Source of the DNA: CAZQCV01 sp964591665
Lineage (GTDB): Bacteria > Patescibacteriota > Minisyncoccia > Phycocordibacterales > UBA9973
Direction of reading: 5' to 3'
Length of the DNA: 25,043 nucleotides
NCBI GenBank assembly: GCA_964591665.1
Contig: CAZQCV010000009.1
Location: 1-25,043 of the forward strand
A model generated the notes under the pieces. That model saw nothing but the letters and a program-made list of their open reading frames with translations, had not been told where the DNA came from and searched no databases. Shown in pieces: positions 7,107-14,297 of this stretch (its first letter is position 1; the number at the start of each line of letters is the position of its first letter). The translations under genes were made by a program, and so were the position numbers.

Positions 7107-7136
7107 AAAAATACTGTCAATTATGACAGTATTTTT
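7107..7136 (-). terminator. Terminator hairpin containing the gatB stop codon
   Basis: A 13-bp perfect stem (7107-7119 with 7124-7136) has loop ATTA on the plus strand (TAAT on the minus), so gatB's TAA lies in the loop and its last three sense codons lie in the stem. A-tract pairs with T-tract, giving a possible bidirectional terminator. It is directly adjacent to the inverted-repeat promoter of the next gene. Confidence 0.75.
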
Positions 7137-8245
7137 TCTAACATTTCTTTTGCTTTTGCAGGATTTGCACTTCCTTTACTTTCTTTCATAATCACACCAA
7201 CGAGCGACATGAGAGCATTTTGTTTTCCCGATTTATAGGAAGCGACTGCTTCACTGTTTTCGCTGATTACCTTTTCTGCAAGTTTTTGTAATGCTTCTGG
7301 ATCATCTTTCTGAATCAATCCTCGTTCATCCGCGATCGCTCGAGGCGAACGATTCTCTGATCGAAGTATTGGGAGCAAATCTTTTGCCGCGCGAGATGAG
7401 AGTTCTCCTGCGCCTATCATAAGCACTAACTCTGCAAGATGATGTGCGTAAGGAAATTCAAAATTTGTATCTTTTTTCTTAAGGCCAACCAGATCAGAGA
7501 TGATATAATTTGACGCTGTCTGAATCGCCTCTTTATTACCAGCAAGTTCTGTCACCACATCTTCAAAATACATGCCAAGATCAGGATCACTCACATAGTT
7601 TTCAACGTCATCTGCTTTGATACCAAACTGTTCTTGATATCGAAGACGCTTCATTGCAGGAAGTTCAGGAAGACCAGCTTGGAGCGCTGGGATATCGAAC
7701 AGCGTTCGAAGATAATATTTGGGAATATCTGGATCTGGGAAATATCGGTAGTCTTGTGCATTTTCTTTGCTACGCTGTGAAAATGTTGCTTGCTTGTTTT
7801 CGTCCCAACCACGAGTTTCTTGAACTATTTCATTCCCTCGTCCTGACTCAAGAAGATCAATCATGCGCTTGGTTTCATACACTGCCGCACGTTCTACTGC
7901 TCTGAACGAATTAATATTCTTGACTTCAACTTTTGTACCAAATACATCTGGCTTATCAGACACAGAAATGTTGAGCTCAACGCGCATCTGTCCTTTTTCC
8001 ATGTTTGCTTCGGATACGTTCAGATACCGCAAGAGCAATTGCAATTCTCGAGCAAAGTTCCCTGCCTGTTCTGGTGTGCGTATTACTGGCTCAGTCACGA
8101 GTTCCATGAGGGGCACACCTGCACGGTTGTAGTTTACCAAGGATACATCACCTGTATGTTGTGATGTTGCGGTGTCTTCTTCGAGGTGCACACGAGTAAT
8201 TTTAACACCATGGAGCTCTCCACCGGAGACGATTGGGTATTTGTA
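7121..8245 (-). CDS. gatB: Asp/Glu-tRNA amidotransferase subunit B, N-terminus lost in gap
   Basis: 374 residues of GatB are present; the first roughly 110 are lost in the N run. GatB binds mischarged Glu-tRNA(Gln) or Asp-tRNA(Asn) and is the kinase/transfer subunit of GatCAB, which amidates the aminoacyl group. Visible family segments include ITRVHLEEDTA, NRAGVPLMELVTEP, EVKNINSFRAVERA, RGWDENKQATFSQRSKE and YRYFPDPDIP, followed by the helical YqeY-like tail (about the last 140 residues). It is the last gene of the long minus-strand unit, and its stop codon is in the loop of a terminator hairpin. Confidence 0.96.
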   Translation of the reverse strand, partial: YKYPIVSGGELHGVKITRVHLEEDTATSQHTGDVSLVNYNRAGVPLMELVTEPVIRTPEQAGNFARELQLLLRYLNVSEANMEKGQMRVELNISVSDKPDVFGTKVEVKNINSFRAVERAAVYETKRMIDLLESGRGNEIVQETRGWDENKQATFSQRSKENAQDYRYFPDPDIPKYYLRTLFDIPALQAGLPELPAMKRLRYQEQFGIKADDVENYVSDPDLGMYFEDVVTELAGNKEAIQTASNYIISDLVGLKKKDTNFEFPYAHHLAELVLMIGAGELSSRAAKDLLPILRSENRSPRAIADERGLIQKDDPEALQKLAEKVISENSEAVASYKSGKQNALMSLVGVIMKESKGSANPAKAKEMLEKILS

Positions 8246-8345
8246 NNNNNNNNNNNNNNNNNNNNNNNNNNNNNNNNNNNNNNNNNNNNNNNNNNNNNNN
8301 NNNNNNNNNNNNNNNNNNNNNNNNNNNNNNNNNNNNNNNNNNNNN
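8246..8345. other. Scaffold gap, 100 N
   Basis: Exactly 100 unknown bases join two contigs. The flanking genes obg and gatB are on the same strand and both break at the gap. The missing coding sequence (about 110 GatB residues and the end of Obg) exceeds 100 bp, so the length is a placeholder. Confidence 0.98.
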
Positions 8346-9281
8346 ATTATCATAAAGCGTAACAGTGAGCACTGGTTTGCCGAGCTTTTCAAATTCTTTT
8401 ACTTTCTTCTCTATAATCTTTTGATCTTCTACAACATCAGTTTTTGTTAACAAGATAATCTCTTCTTTATCAGCAAGTTCTTTACCAAACGTTGAGAGCT
8501 CTTTGCGTATATCTTTATACACTTTCATCATGCCTCCGACACGAACAAGCTCATTTTCAAACGACACAAGATGCAAAATCTTTTTAGTTCTTTTTATATG
8601 TTTGAGAAATTTTGTCCCAAGACCTTTACCACTACTCGCTCCCTCAATAAGCCCGGGAATATCAGCTATGATATAGCCAAACAAGTCACCAAGATTTGGA
8701 TCGAGTGTAGTGAATGCGTAATCCCCTACTTTTGCTTTTGCATTTGTGAGTGCATTAAGCAAACTTGATTTACCCGCATTTGGAAGCCCTACCAGTCCGA
8801 CATCTGCAACAAGCTCGAGTTCCACACGAAAGGTTCCTTCTTCTCCTGGTTTACCTGGAGTCGCTTTTGTAGGTGTTGTATTCTTTGAACTTTTGAATTG
8901 TTCGTTACCAAGACCACCACGGCCACCTTTGAGAATACGAATCTCTTCGTTGTTATGAATAAGCTCTATACGCTGTCCTGTTTCTATGTTTGTAAGTACA
9001 CTACCAAGCGGAAGTTCGATCACGAGCTTTTCACCGTCTCTTCCGTGTTTACTTTTATTTTCACCCGAAGCCCCATTTTGAGCAATAAAATCCTTTTGAT
9101 GTGAATACCGAGACAAGGTATGCATACCTCGAACGCCTCGAACAAAAACATCACCACCACGACCACCATCACCACCAGCAGGACCACCATGAGGAATATA
9201 TTTCTCTCGTCGCCAACGGACAACACCATCACCACCTTTTCCTGCTTTTATATATATTGTTAGTTCATCTACAAATGCCAT
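8346..9281 (-). CDS. obg: Obg-family GTPase, C-terminus lost in gap
   Basis: 312 N-terminal residues of the conserved ribosome-associated GTPase Obg/CgtA, which acts in large-subunit assembly and stress control. The glycine-rich Obg fold fills residues 1-155 (KAGKGGDGV, GGPAGGDGGRGGDVF, GGRGGLGN). The G domain follows with G1 GLPNAGKS, G2 around YAFTT, G3 DIPGLIEGA and G4 LTKTD, where the consensus is NKxD. The C-terminal end is in the N run. The ATG follows the MYG1 stop after 3 nt (TAA-TAT-ATG). Confidence 0.96.
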
Positions 9282-9284
9282 ATA

Positions 9285-10196
9285 TTACTCTTTGTTCTCT
9301 ACTGCTAATTGTGCAAGTCGTATTGCACCTTCTCTACTTTTTGCAACTGCAAGAAAGCGTCCATTATGACAAAATATTGCGTCAGCAATACCAGAGGCTT
9401 TCGCCATGTCATCGTCACGAAGTCCAGCCCATGCTTTCGGGAAAGGATGTCGCACTTCAAAAGAAAATTCTTTTGCATTAATTCCTGTCACACGCCAACT
9501 ACCATCTGTATTCGGTTGAATCGTATATAGTGGTTCAGGATAGGCCATGAGGATTTCTCCTGCTGGGATACTTTCATCAAAGATGATCACCCGCTTATCA
9601 GTCGCGTTTTCATACAAGGATTTTACTATTGCACTAAACTTTACTATATTTTGTGATGCCATGATCTCGCGAGATATAATTTGCTTTGCAAAAGGAACAA
9701 GCATTTTAAAATGTATATCATTAGCAAACTCACCTTCTTCGGGAATAGCAACAAACGAACCGAAAGCATCTTGTATTGTATACGGACGAATATCACCTTT
9801 TACATCAACAAGTAACACACCATTGTCGTGTGCATCAATCGGCTGAATTAATTTCTTATCAACACGATCTGCCGCAGTAGTACTGCCACAGAGTGTAGAT
9901 CCAAATTCTTTCCAAACCAAACCACATGCTGCATACGGAATACCATTTTCACGAAATCCTGCACCACCTTTTTGATGGTGATCAAATCGTTTTCTGCTTG
10001 GATCATGTTCACCACCAACATCAAAAACATAGTCACCGACAGCTATAATGTCTTTGTCTCTAGTTCTGATGATTCTTCCCTTTTTACCTTCCTTTTCAAG
10101 CACCAAAGACAAAATCGCGCATGCAAATAGATCATCGGAATGAAACTTCCCGCTGTGTGTAACCAAAGTTACCTTTTTACTGAATGGATTCCACAT
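9285..10196 (-). CDS. MYG1/UPF0160 family DHH-type phosphoesterase
   Basis: A 303-aa protein of the MYG1 family, a DHH-superfamily branch. THSGKFHSDDLFACAIL near residues 13-29 supplies His and Asp metal ligands, and DVGGEHDPSRKRFDHHQKGG (about 58-77) is the DHH motif region. QPIDAHDNG and the C-terminal HPFPKAWAGLRD are also family-typical. Eukaryotic MYG1 is a 3'-5' RNA exonuclease; bacterial members are largely uncharacterised, so nuclease or phosphoesterase activity is inferred. A GGAG lies 5 nt before the ATG, one of the few Shine-Dalgarno-like sites in the window, and a weak TAGTAT -10 lies 9 nt before it. Confidence 0.9.
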   Translation of the reverse strand: MWNPFSKKVTLVTHSGKFHSDDLFACAILSLVLEKEGKKGRIIRTRDKDIIAVGDYVFDVGGEHDPSRKRFDHHQKGGAGFRENGIPYAACGLVWKEFGSTLCGSTTAADRVDKKLIQPIDAHDNGVLLVDVKGDIRPYTIQDAFGSFVAIPEEGEFANDIHFKMLVPFAKQIISREIMASQNIVKFSAIVKSLYENATDKRVIIFDESIPAGEILMAYPEPLYTIQPNTDGSWRVTGINAKEFSFEVRHPFPKAWAGLRDDDMAKASGIADAIFCHNGRFLAVAKSREGAIRLAQLAVENKE

Positions 10197-10241
10197 ATAT
10201 GCTCCATACTACCAAAAAGAACGAATATCGCCTAATAATAG

Positions 10242-10856
10242 TTACTCCTTCTTTTTGCCAATAAAATAGGTTTCGAAAAGCGTAAACAAGAATGAGACAA
10301 CGCGTTGAAATATTAACAGTCCAACAATTCCCAACAGGATAATAATTGAAACTTTTCTTAGGTCTGTTGTAATCGTGAGTGCTGCAAAACTAAGAATATA
10401 CCCAGCACCTACAAGTAGGATAACCCAGACTACAGAAGAAATAGTCTCGACCAATGCATAGAGACGAATGGGTATGCGCTTATATCCAGCAAACGCAAGT
10501 GTCGCATGGTTAAGACCGTATGCAAATTTTGAAATAAAGATCGGGAAAAACGGTTTTTGGACAAAGGTTGGAAAAAGTCGTTCAATCGTCGTCTCTATAA
10601 AATGAAGAAACTTTGATTCAGGAAATCTGGTTTTTATCTTCCGTCCAATAAAATACCAAAGAGAAGTTTTTGCAACGAGTGCAGGAATAAGAAACAGTAT
10701 GAGTATGGGAAGCGGAACAACATGAAGATGAAGCAGAACCCCGAGAATCAATAAAATAATTTCTCCTTCGATGATAACGCTCACAAATACGAAGATAAAC
10801 GCAAGAATTAGATGCTTCTCAAAATAGAGCGCGAGTAATGGTAATCCACCGTGCAT
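10242..10856 (-). CDS. DedA/VTT-family membrane protein
   Basis: A 204-aa polytopic membrane protein. The pattern fits DedA (VTT domain) proteins: a re-entrant N-terminal region with EGEIILLILGVLL, then KFAYGLNHATLAFAGYKRI corresponding to the family's R/K-x-PG...AG segment, and ETISSVVWVILLVGAGY corresponding to N-x-x-GA-x-W-x-x-x-x-x-x-GY. DedA proteins are lipid (undecaprenyl phosphate or phospholipid) transporters in the cytoplasmic membrane of other bacteria. The ATG lies 5 nt after the stop of the upstream PF04020-like gene. The substrate here is unknown. Confidence 0.8.
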   Translation of the reverse strand: MHGGLPLLALYFEKHLILAFIFVFVSVIIEGEIILLILGVLLHLHVVPLPILILFLIPALVAKTSLWYFIGRKIKTRFPESKFLHFIETTIERLFPTFVQKPFFPIFISKFAYGLNHATLAFAGYKRIPIRLYALVETISSVVWVILLVGAGYILSFAALTITTDLRKVSIIILLGIVGLLIFQRVVSFLFTLFETYFIGKKKE

Positions 10857-10861
10857 GAGAT

Positions 10862-11197
10862 TTAATCAAGGAATAGACCAAAAAACCAACTTGCGACAGA
10901 GAGAACAAAAGAACCAATAACTGCAGCAATAAATGTATCAATCCTAAAACCTGAAACAATAGCACTTATCCCCCAGAAAAGTAATCCATTGATAATGAAA
11001 GAAAAGAGTCCTAACGTAAGGATATTGATAGGCAACGCAAGTAAAGAAATGACGGGTTTAATAACAGTATTTACGAAAGCAAAAATAAGTGCAACGATAA
11101 ATGCAACCACAAGGTTTGCCACACTGATGCCCGTAACTATATATGGGAGGGCAAATACTACAGCAGTAAGCAATACAAAACGAATAAGTAACTTCAT
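10862..11197 (-). CDS. Small membrane protein, PF04020 (phage holin 4 / YvlD-like)
   Basis: A 111-aa protein with four predicted membrane helices. FAFVNTVIKPVISLLALPINILTLGL (about 41-66) matches the hallmark N-x-x-I(K)P-x-x-x-x-L-x-L-P-x-N-x-x-T-x-G-L of PF04020 proteins. Despite the holin-like Pfam name, chromosomal members such as B. subtilis YvlD are membrane proteins linked to envelope stress rather than phage lysis. It is encoded between yqeY and the DedA-like gene with short gaps (12 nt and 5 nt), so it belongs to the same transcript. Confidence 0.8.
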   Translation of the reverse strand: MKLLIRFVLLTAVVFALPYIVTGISVANLVVAFIVALIFAFVNTVIKPVISLLALPINILTLGLFSFIINGLLFWGISAIVSGFRIDTFIAAVIGSFVLSVASWFFGLFLD

Positions 11198-11209
11198 AAA
11201 ATTAAATAA

Positions 11210-11668
11210 TTAATTAGTAAACAAACTATCAACGACTTCTTTAACAACACCACCATCAGCTTTACCTGCAAGTTCTTTCATAACTGCACCAACGAGTTGT
11301 CCGGCCTTTGTTTTATCAGTAATTCCTAATTCCGCTTTTTTTACTTCAGCAATTGGACGTACTTCTGCTGCTGACATGAGTGTTGGTAAATACTTTTCAA
11401 GTATAGTGAGCTGAGCAGTATCTTCATCAACTAAATCTTGTCTGTTCGCATTGGCAAACTGTTCTATAGAATCTTTACGTTGCTTTGCTGTACGGCTAAT
11501 AACCTTGAGCACCTCCTCATCGGACAGTGCATCTTGAGGAGTACGATTCGTTGCGACAAGTTCGTTCATAAATGCAGTCAAAAGCCCACGCACTACATTG
11601 AGACGGACGGTGTCTTTTGCAAGCATTGCTTCTTTAACTTCTGATTTGATTTGTTCGTGTAATGACAT
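11210..11668 (-). CDS. yqeY: GatB/YqeY domain protein
   Basis: A 152-aa protein matching YqeY: MSLHEQIKSEVKEAMLAKDTVRLNVVRGLLTAF at the start, then SRTAKQRKDSIEQFANANRQDLVDEDTAQLTILEKYLP and a C-terminal GAVMKELAGKADGGVVKEVV. YqeY is homologous to the tRNA-binding tail of GatB, which is encoded further down the same unit, but its own role is unsettled. The frame extends upstream to an ATG at 11749; I chose 11668 because the family starts here and a TGATATACT extended -10 lies 7 nt upstream. The longer start would overlap the divergent exonuclease gene. Confidence 0.93.
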   Translation of the reverse strand: MSLHEQIKSEVKEAMLAKDTVRLNVVRGLLTAFMNELVATNRTPQDALSDEEVLKVISRTAKQRKDSIEQFANANRQDLVDEDTAQLTILEKYLPTLMSAAEVRPIAEVKKAELGITDKTKAGQLVGAVMKELAGKADGGVVKEVVDSLFTN

Positions 11669-11684
11669 ATGGTTAAGTATATCA
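11669..11684 (-). promoter_or_regulatory. Leaderless extended -10 promoter of yqeY
   Basis: Minus strand: TGA-TATACT (11676-11684), then TAACCAT (7 nt) and ATG. The -10 elements of yqeY and the divergent exonuclease are only 12 bp apart in a 37-bp intergenic space, so any -35 would lie in the opposing gene. Confidence 0.6.
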
Positions 11685-11690
11685 AATATG

Positions 11691-11705
11691 TGATAAAATA
11701 CCACT
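11691..11705 (+). promoter_or_regulatory. Leaderless extended -10 promoter of the exonuclease gene
   Basis: TGA-TAAAAT (11691-11699), then ACCACT (6 nt) and ATG 11706. Transcription should start at or beside the A of the ATG. Confidence 0.6.
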
Positions 11706-12428
11706 ATGATATACAAGAAAATTTTCTTAGACACTGAAACAACTGGCAACGAAGCAAAAGATTATCTCTGCCAACTAGCATTTAAACAAGACGAATATAC
11801 GTATTCTGAGCTTTTTAAGCCACCGGTACCTATTTCGATAGAATCCAGTGCGGTATGCCACATAACAAACAAAATGGTAGAGCACTGTGTCCCTTTCCAA
11901 GAAGCACCCGATTATTTGAATATAAAAAAACGTCTTGAGGATGTGGATGCAGTTATTATTGCGCACAATGCGCAATTCGATCTGGGCATGCTTGCAAAAG
12001 AAAGCATTGTGCCACAGCAACATATCTGTACGATGCGTGTTGCACGAGCGCTTGATACAGAAGGTGTCATTCCAAAATACAACTTACAATATCTACGATA
12101 TTATCTCGGTATCGAAGTCGAAGCGACTGCGCACGATGCACTTGGCGACGTACTCGTACTCGAAAAACTGTTTGAGCGATTGTATGCAAAAGTAAAAGAA
12201 AAAATACAAAGCGATAGTGATGATATGATTCTCGACGAAATGATACGCATCTCATCTGAGCCATCACTTATTAAAACTATTGGTTTCGGAAAACATGCTG
12301 GTAAAAAATTAGAAGAAGTCGCCCGTATTGATCCTGGATATCTCGAATGGCTACTCGCACAAAAAGTGCAAAGTGACACGAATGAAGAAGATTGGATTTA
12401 TACACTGAAATATTATTTAAAAAAATAA
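11706..12428 (+). CDS. DEDDh 3'-5' exonuclease with C-terminal DUF3820-like domain
   Basis: A 240-aa DnaQ-like exonuclease. Exo I is LDTETTG (8-14), Exo II is HNAQFD (about 87-92) and Exo III is HDALGD (about 138-143), giving the complete DEDDh set. A C-terminal module (about 190-225) IGFGKHAGKKLEEVARIDP...YLEWLL resembles the small domain found at the end of ExoX-like nucleases and annotated as DUF3820. The substrate is probably single-stranded DNA ends or RNA during repair or turnover; it is too small to be a polymerase subunit by itself. It is a single-gene unit; its only nearby hairpin (12433-12453) is better oriented for the opposite strand. Confidence 0.88.
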   Translation: MIYKKIFLDTETTGNEAKDYLCQLAFKQDEYTYSELFKPPVPISIESSAVCHITNKMVEHCVPFQEAPDYLNIKKRLEDVDAVIIAHNAQFDLGMLAKESIVPQQHICTMRVARALDTEGVIPKYNLQYLRYYLGIEVEATAHDALGDVLVLEKLFERLYAKVKEKIQSDSDDMILDEMIRISSEPSLIKTIGFGKHAGKKLEEVARIDPGYLEWLLAQKVQSDTNEEDWIYTLKYYLKK

Positions 12429-12432
12429 AAAC

Positions 12433-12453
12433 GAGAGTGCCAAGGGCACTCTC
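12433..12453 (-). terminator. Intrinsic terminator of the 12470-12598 small transcript
   Basis: A perfect 9-bp stem GAGAGTGCC/GGCACTCTC with a 3-nt loop. On the minus strand it is followed by GTTTTTATTTTTTT, a classic U-tract; on the plus strand only AACGAAATTTT follows. Confidence 0.85.
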
Positions 12454-12469
12454 AACGAAATTTTGTTTA

Positions 12470-12598
12470 TCATGGTTTAAGGTTACCGAAACAGGTAACC
12501 ATAACATAAATCATTCCAGCATACATTCCTAACAGAAAAACAAATGCTATCACTAGGATTATTAGCGGATTCATGATAAACCGCATTAATGTTTTCAT
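12470..12598 (-). CDS. Small membrane protein, 42 aa (or small RNA) in its own unit
   Basis: An ORF of 42 codons on the minus strand. The product starts MKTLMRFIMNPL, then has one strongly hydrophobic segment (about 11-35: IILVIAFVFLLGMYAGMIYVMV) and ends TCFGNLKP. Its unit is unusually complete: a TTGACA/TATAAT promoter 18 nt upstream of the ATG start region and an intrinsic terminator 17 nt after the stop, giving a transcript of about 190 nt. A perfect 7-bp hairpin GGTTACC/GGTAACC (12481-12500) lies in the 3' end of the ORF, so a structured small RNA is an alternative. No family recognised. Confidence 0.6.
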   Translation of the reverse strand: MKTLMRFIMNPLIILVIAFVFLLGMYAGMIYVMVTCFGNLKP

Positions 12599-12622
12599 AG
12601 GCAGACGTTTTAATTCTCTTTA

Positions 12623-12650
12623 ATTATAAAACTTTTGTATTATTTGTCAA
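12623..12650 (-). promoter_or_regulatory. Consensus sigma-70 promoter
   Basis: Minus strand: TTGACA (12645-12650), 16-bp spacer, TATAAT (12623-12628). Both hexamers are perfect matches to the housekeeping consensus, the only such pair I found in the window. The start point would be near 12616, leaving a leader of about 18 nt before the small ORF. Confidence 0.8.
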
Positions 12651-12674
12651 TTACGCAGAAATACATTTATCTTG

Positions 12675-12686
12675 TATACTTTTTCT
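12675..12686 (+). promoter_or_regulatory. Leaderless -10 promoter of rmuC
   Basis: TATACT (12675-12680), then TTTTCT (6 nt) and ATG 12687. It is divergent from the consensus promoter at 12623-12650. No -35 at the usual spacing. Confidence 0.6.
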
Positions 12687-13736
12687 ATGGAAACTATTCT
12701 CGTTGCTATTATTTGTGTGTTTGTGGGAGCGATACTCACCTATTTTATATTTGGTGGTAAAGCAAACAAAACAGAAGATGGGCAGAGTATGACACTGCTC
12801 GTCACACAGATGAACGAACTCGCCCGAACACTCGATGCGCGTCTCGGTGAATCACACAAACAAGTTACCGATACGATCAGATACCAGACAAGTGAATCAC
12901 AACGAGTGATCCAGGATATCACCGAGCGACTTACGAGACTTGACGAGACCAACAAACAAGTCATGTCATTTACCGACCAACTCAAAAGCCTGCAGGACAT
13001 TTTAAAAAATCCAAAACAACGCGGCATCTTGGGCGAATACTATCTTGAAACACTTCTAAAAAATATTATGCCTCCTGGTTCATACCAGATGCAGTATGCA
13101 TTTCCTGATGGCACGATCGTTGATGCGGCAGTTTTTGTGAAAGATAAAGTCATACCAATTGACTCAAAGTTCTCTCTCGAGAACTACAACCGTATCAGTG
13201 AGACTAATGACAAGATAGAGAGAGAACGACTTGAGAAAGTATTTCTTAATGACTTAAAAAATAGAATAGTCGAAACATCAAAATATATTCAACCAGAAGA
13301 AGGCACCATGGAGTTCGCATTTATGTTTATTCCTCATGAGGCGATTTATTATGATCTACTAGTAAACAAAATCGGTAGCGGCACAAACGGTGATGATACA
13401 GACAATCTGATACAACGCGCAGCGTCAAAATACAAAGTCATCATCGTCTCGCCTACTTCATTTCTCGCATATTTACAGACAGTACTTCAAGGTTTGAAAG
13501 CATTACAGATCGAAGAATCAGCAAAAGACATTATCAAGCGTGTCGGAGAACTCGGTACACATTTGAGATCATATGAGGACTATCACACCAAGCTAGGAAA
13601 TGCGCTCGGAACAGCAGTAAATCATTTCAATAAATCTAACCATGAATTCCGAAAAGTAGACAAAGATGTCATGCGTATTACAGGCGAAGCTATGCAGATA
13701 CAGAACCTAACCCTTGAAAAACCAGCCGAAGACTAA
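12687..13736 (+). CDS. rmuC: DNA recombination protein RmuC homologue
   Basis: A 349-aa RmuC-type protein. One N-terminal membrane helix (about 3-22) is followed by a coiled-coil stretch (about 40-100) and the RmuC nuclease-fold domain (about 105-330): NPKQRGILGEYYLETLL, VDAAVFVKDKVIPIDSKF with the PIDSKF core, and EFAFMFIPHEAIYYDLL. RmuC limits DNA inversions in E. coli and belongs to the PD-(D/E)XK superfamily. A TTG 15 nt upstream (12672) could extend the ORF by 5 residues, but that TTG overlaps the -10 region. ATG 12687 is preferred. Confidence 0.93.
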   Translation: METILVAIICVFVGAILTYFIFGGKANKTEDGQSMTLLVTQMNELARTLDARLGESHKQVTDTIRYQTSESQRVIQDITERLTRLDETNKQVMSFTDQLKSLQDILKNPKQRGILGEYYLETLLKNIMPPGSYQMQYAFPDGTIVDAAVFVKDKVIPIDSKFSLENYNRISETNDKIERERLEKVFLNDLKNRIVETSKYIQPEEGTMEFAFMFIPHEAIYYDLLVNKIGSGTNGDDTDNLIQRAASKYKVIIVSPTSFLAYLQTVLQGLKALQIEESAKDIIKRVGELGTHLRSYEDYHTKLGNALGTAVNHFNKSNHEFRKVDKDVMRITGEAMQIQNLTLEKPAED

Positions 13737-13778
13737 AATACCTTGTGTAATAAATATCAAAATAACACGTCATTATAG

Positions 13779-14297
13779 ATGAAGGATACCTATATAACAC
13801 AGTTCAATACAGCCTACGAAACATGGAGCGATGCGATCTTTCGCTATTGTTTCATACAGACACGAGATCGAGCAGTAGCGCTCGATTTGACACAGGACGT
13901 ATTTGTAAAATTTTGGGAATACCTTGCACAGCATAAAGACATTGAATATACGAAGGCATTTCTATATAGAAGTGCACATAACCGAGTAATAGATTACCGA
14001 CGAAAAAAGAAAGAGTCCTCGCTCGACCAACTCCAAGAAGAAGATGATTTTGACCCAAGTGATTTTGAACAGATAGAGAACGTAATCAACCAACACGACG
14101 GAGCAAAAGTGCGAATGTTACTTCAAGAATTACCCGAAACATACCGTGCCGTACTAACCATGAAGTACATAGAAGACTTAACACTCGATGAGATTGTTGC
14201 AATCACCGAAGAAACAAAGAATACTATTTCAGTCAGAATACATCGAGCAGAGGCAAAATTACAGACAATATATAAAAATAAATATGGCAATGAATAA
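13779..14297 (+). CDS. ECF-type RNA polymerase sigma factor
   Basis: A 172-aa sigma-70 family protein with only regions 2 and 4. Region 2 (about 13-78) includes DLTQDVFVKFWEYL and the DNA-contacting FLYRSAHNRVIDYRRKKK; region 4 (about 108-165) includes LPETYRAVLTMKYIEDLTLDEIVAITEETKNTISVRIHRA, a helix-turn-helix. The linker is acidic. It redirects RNA polymerase to a small regulon. The next gene overlaps its stop codon and encodes a single-pass membrane protein, the usual position for an anti-sigma factor. It starts 42 nt after rmuC and could be read through from it. Confidence 0.93.
   Translation: MKDTYITQFNTAYETWSDAIFRYCFIQTRDRAVALDLTQDVFVKFWEYLAQHKDIEYTKAFLYRSAHNRVIDYRRKKKESSLDQLQEEDDFDPSDFEQIENVINQHDGAKVRMLLQELPETYRAVLTMKYIEDLTLDEIVAITEETKNTISVRIHRAEAKLQTIYKNKYGNE

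Noticed and set aside
9101..9481. A plus-strand ORF with a striking His-rich stretch.
   Set aside because: It is antisense to the glycine-rich N-terminal domain of obg; the His codons are the complement of Gly/Val/Asp codons there. The obg frame is certain.
10862..11197. Prophage holin, suggesting a phage remnant.
   Set aside because: PF04020 proteins are common chromosomal membrane proteins and no phage genes are nearby.
12644..12649. TTGTCA as a -35 for rmuC; the same hexamer occurs at 19699-19704 before valS.
   Set aside because: Spacers to the -10 would be 25 and 34 bp, too long. At 12645-12650 the complement is a true -35 for the opposite strand.
12672..12686. Upstream TTG extension of rmuC.
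   Set aside because: These bases contain the TATACT -10 and its spacer; ATG 12687 gives a normal N-terminal membrane anchor.
13750..13778. ECF-type autoregulatory promoter (CGTC near 13768-13771).
   Set aside because: CGTC alone is too short and no AAC-type -35 at the right spacing was convincing.
14188..14283. Upstream ATG extending the anti-sigma-like protein by 32 residues.
   Set aside because: It lies out of frame within the region-4 coding part of the sigma gene; starts at 14284 or 14290 overlap only the sigma stop, as is usual for coupled genes.
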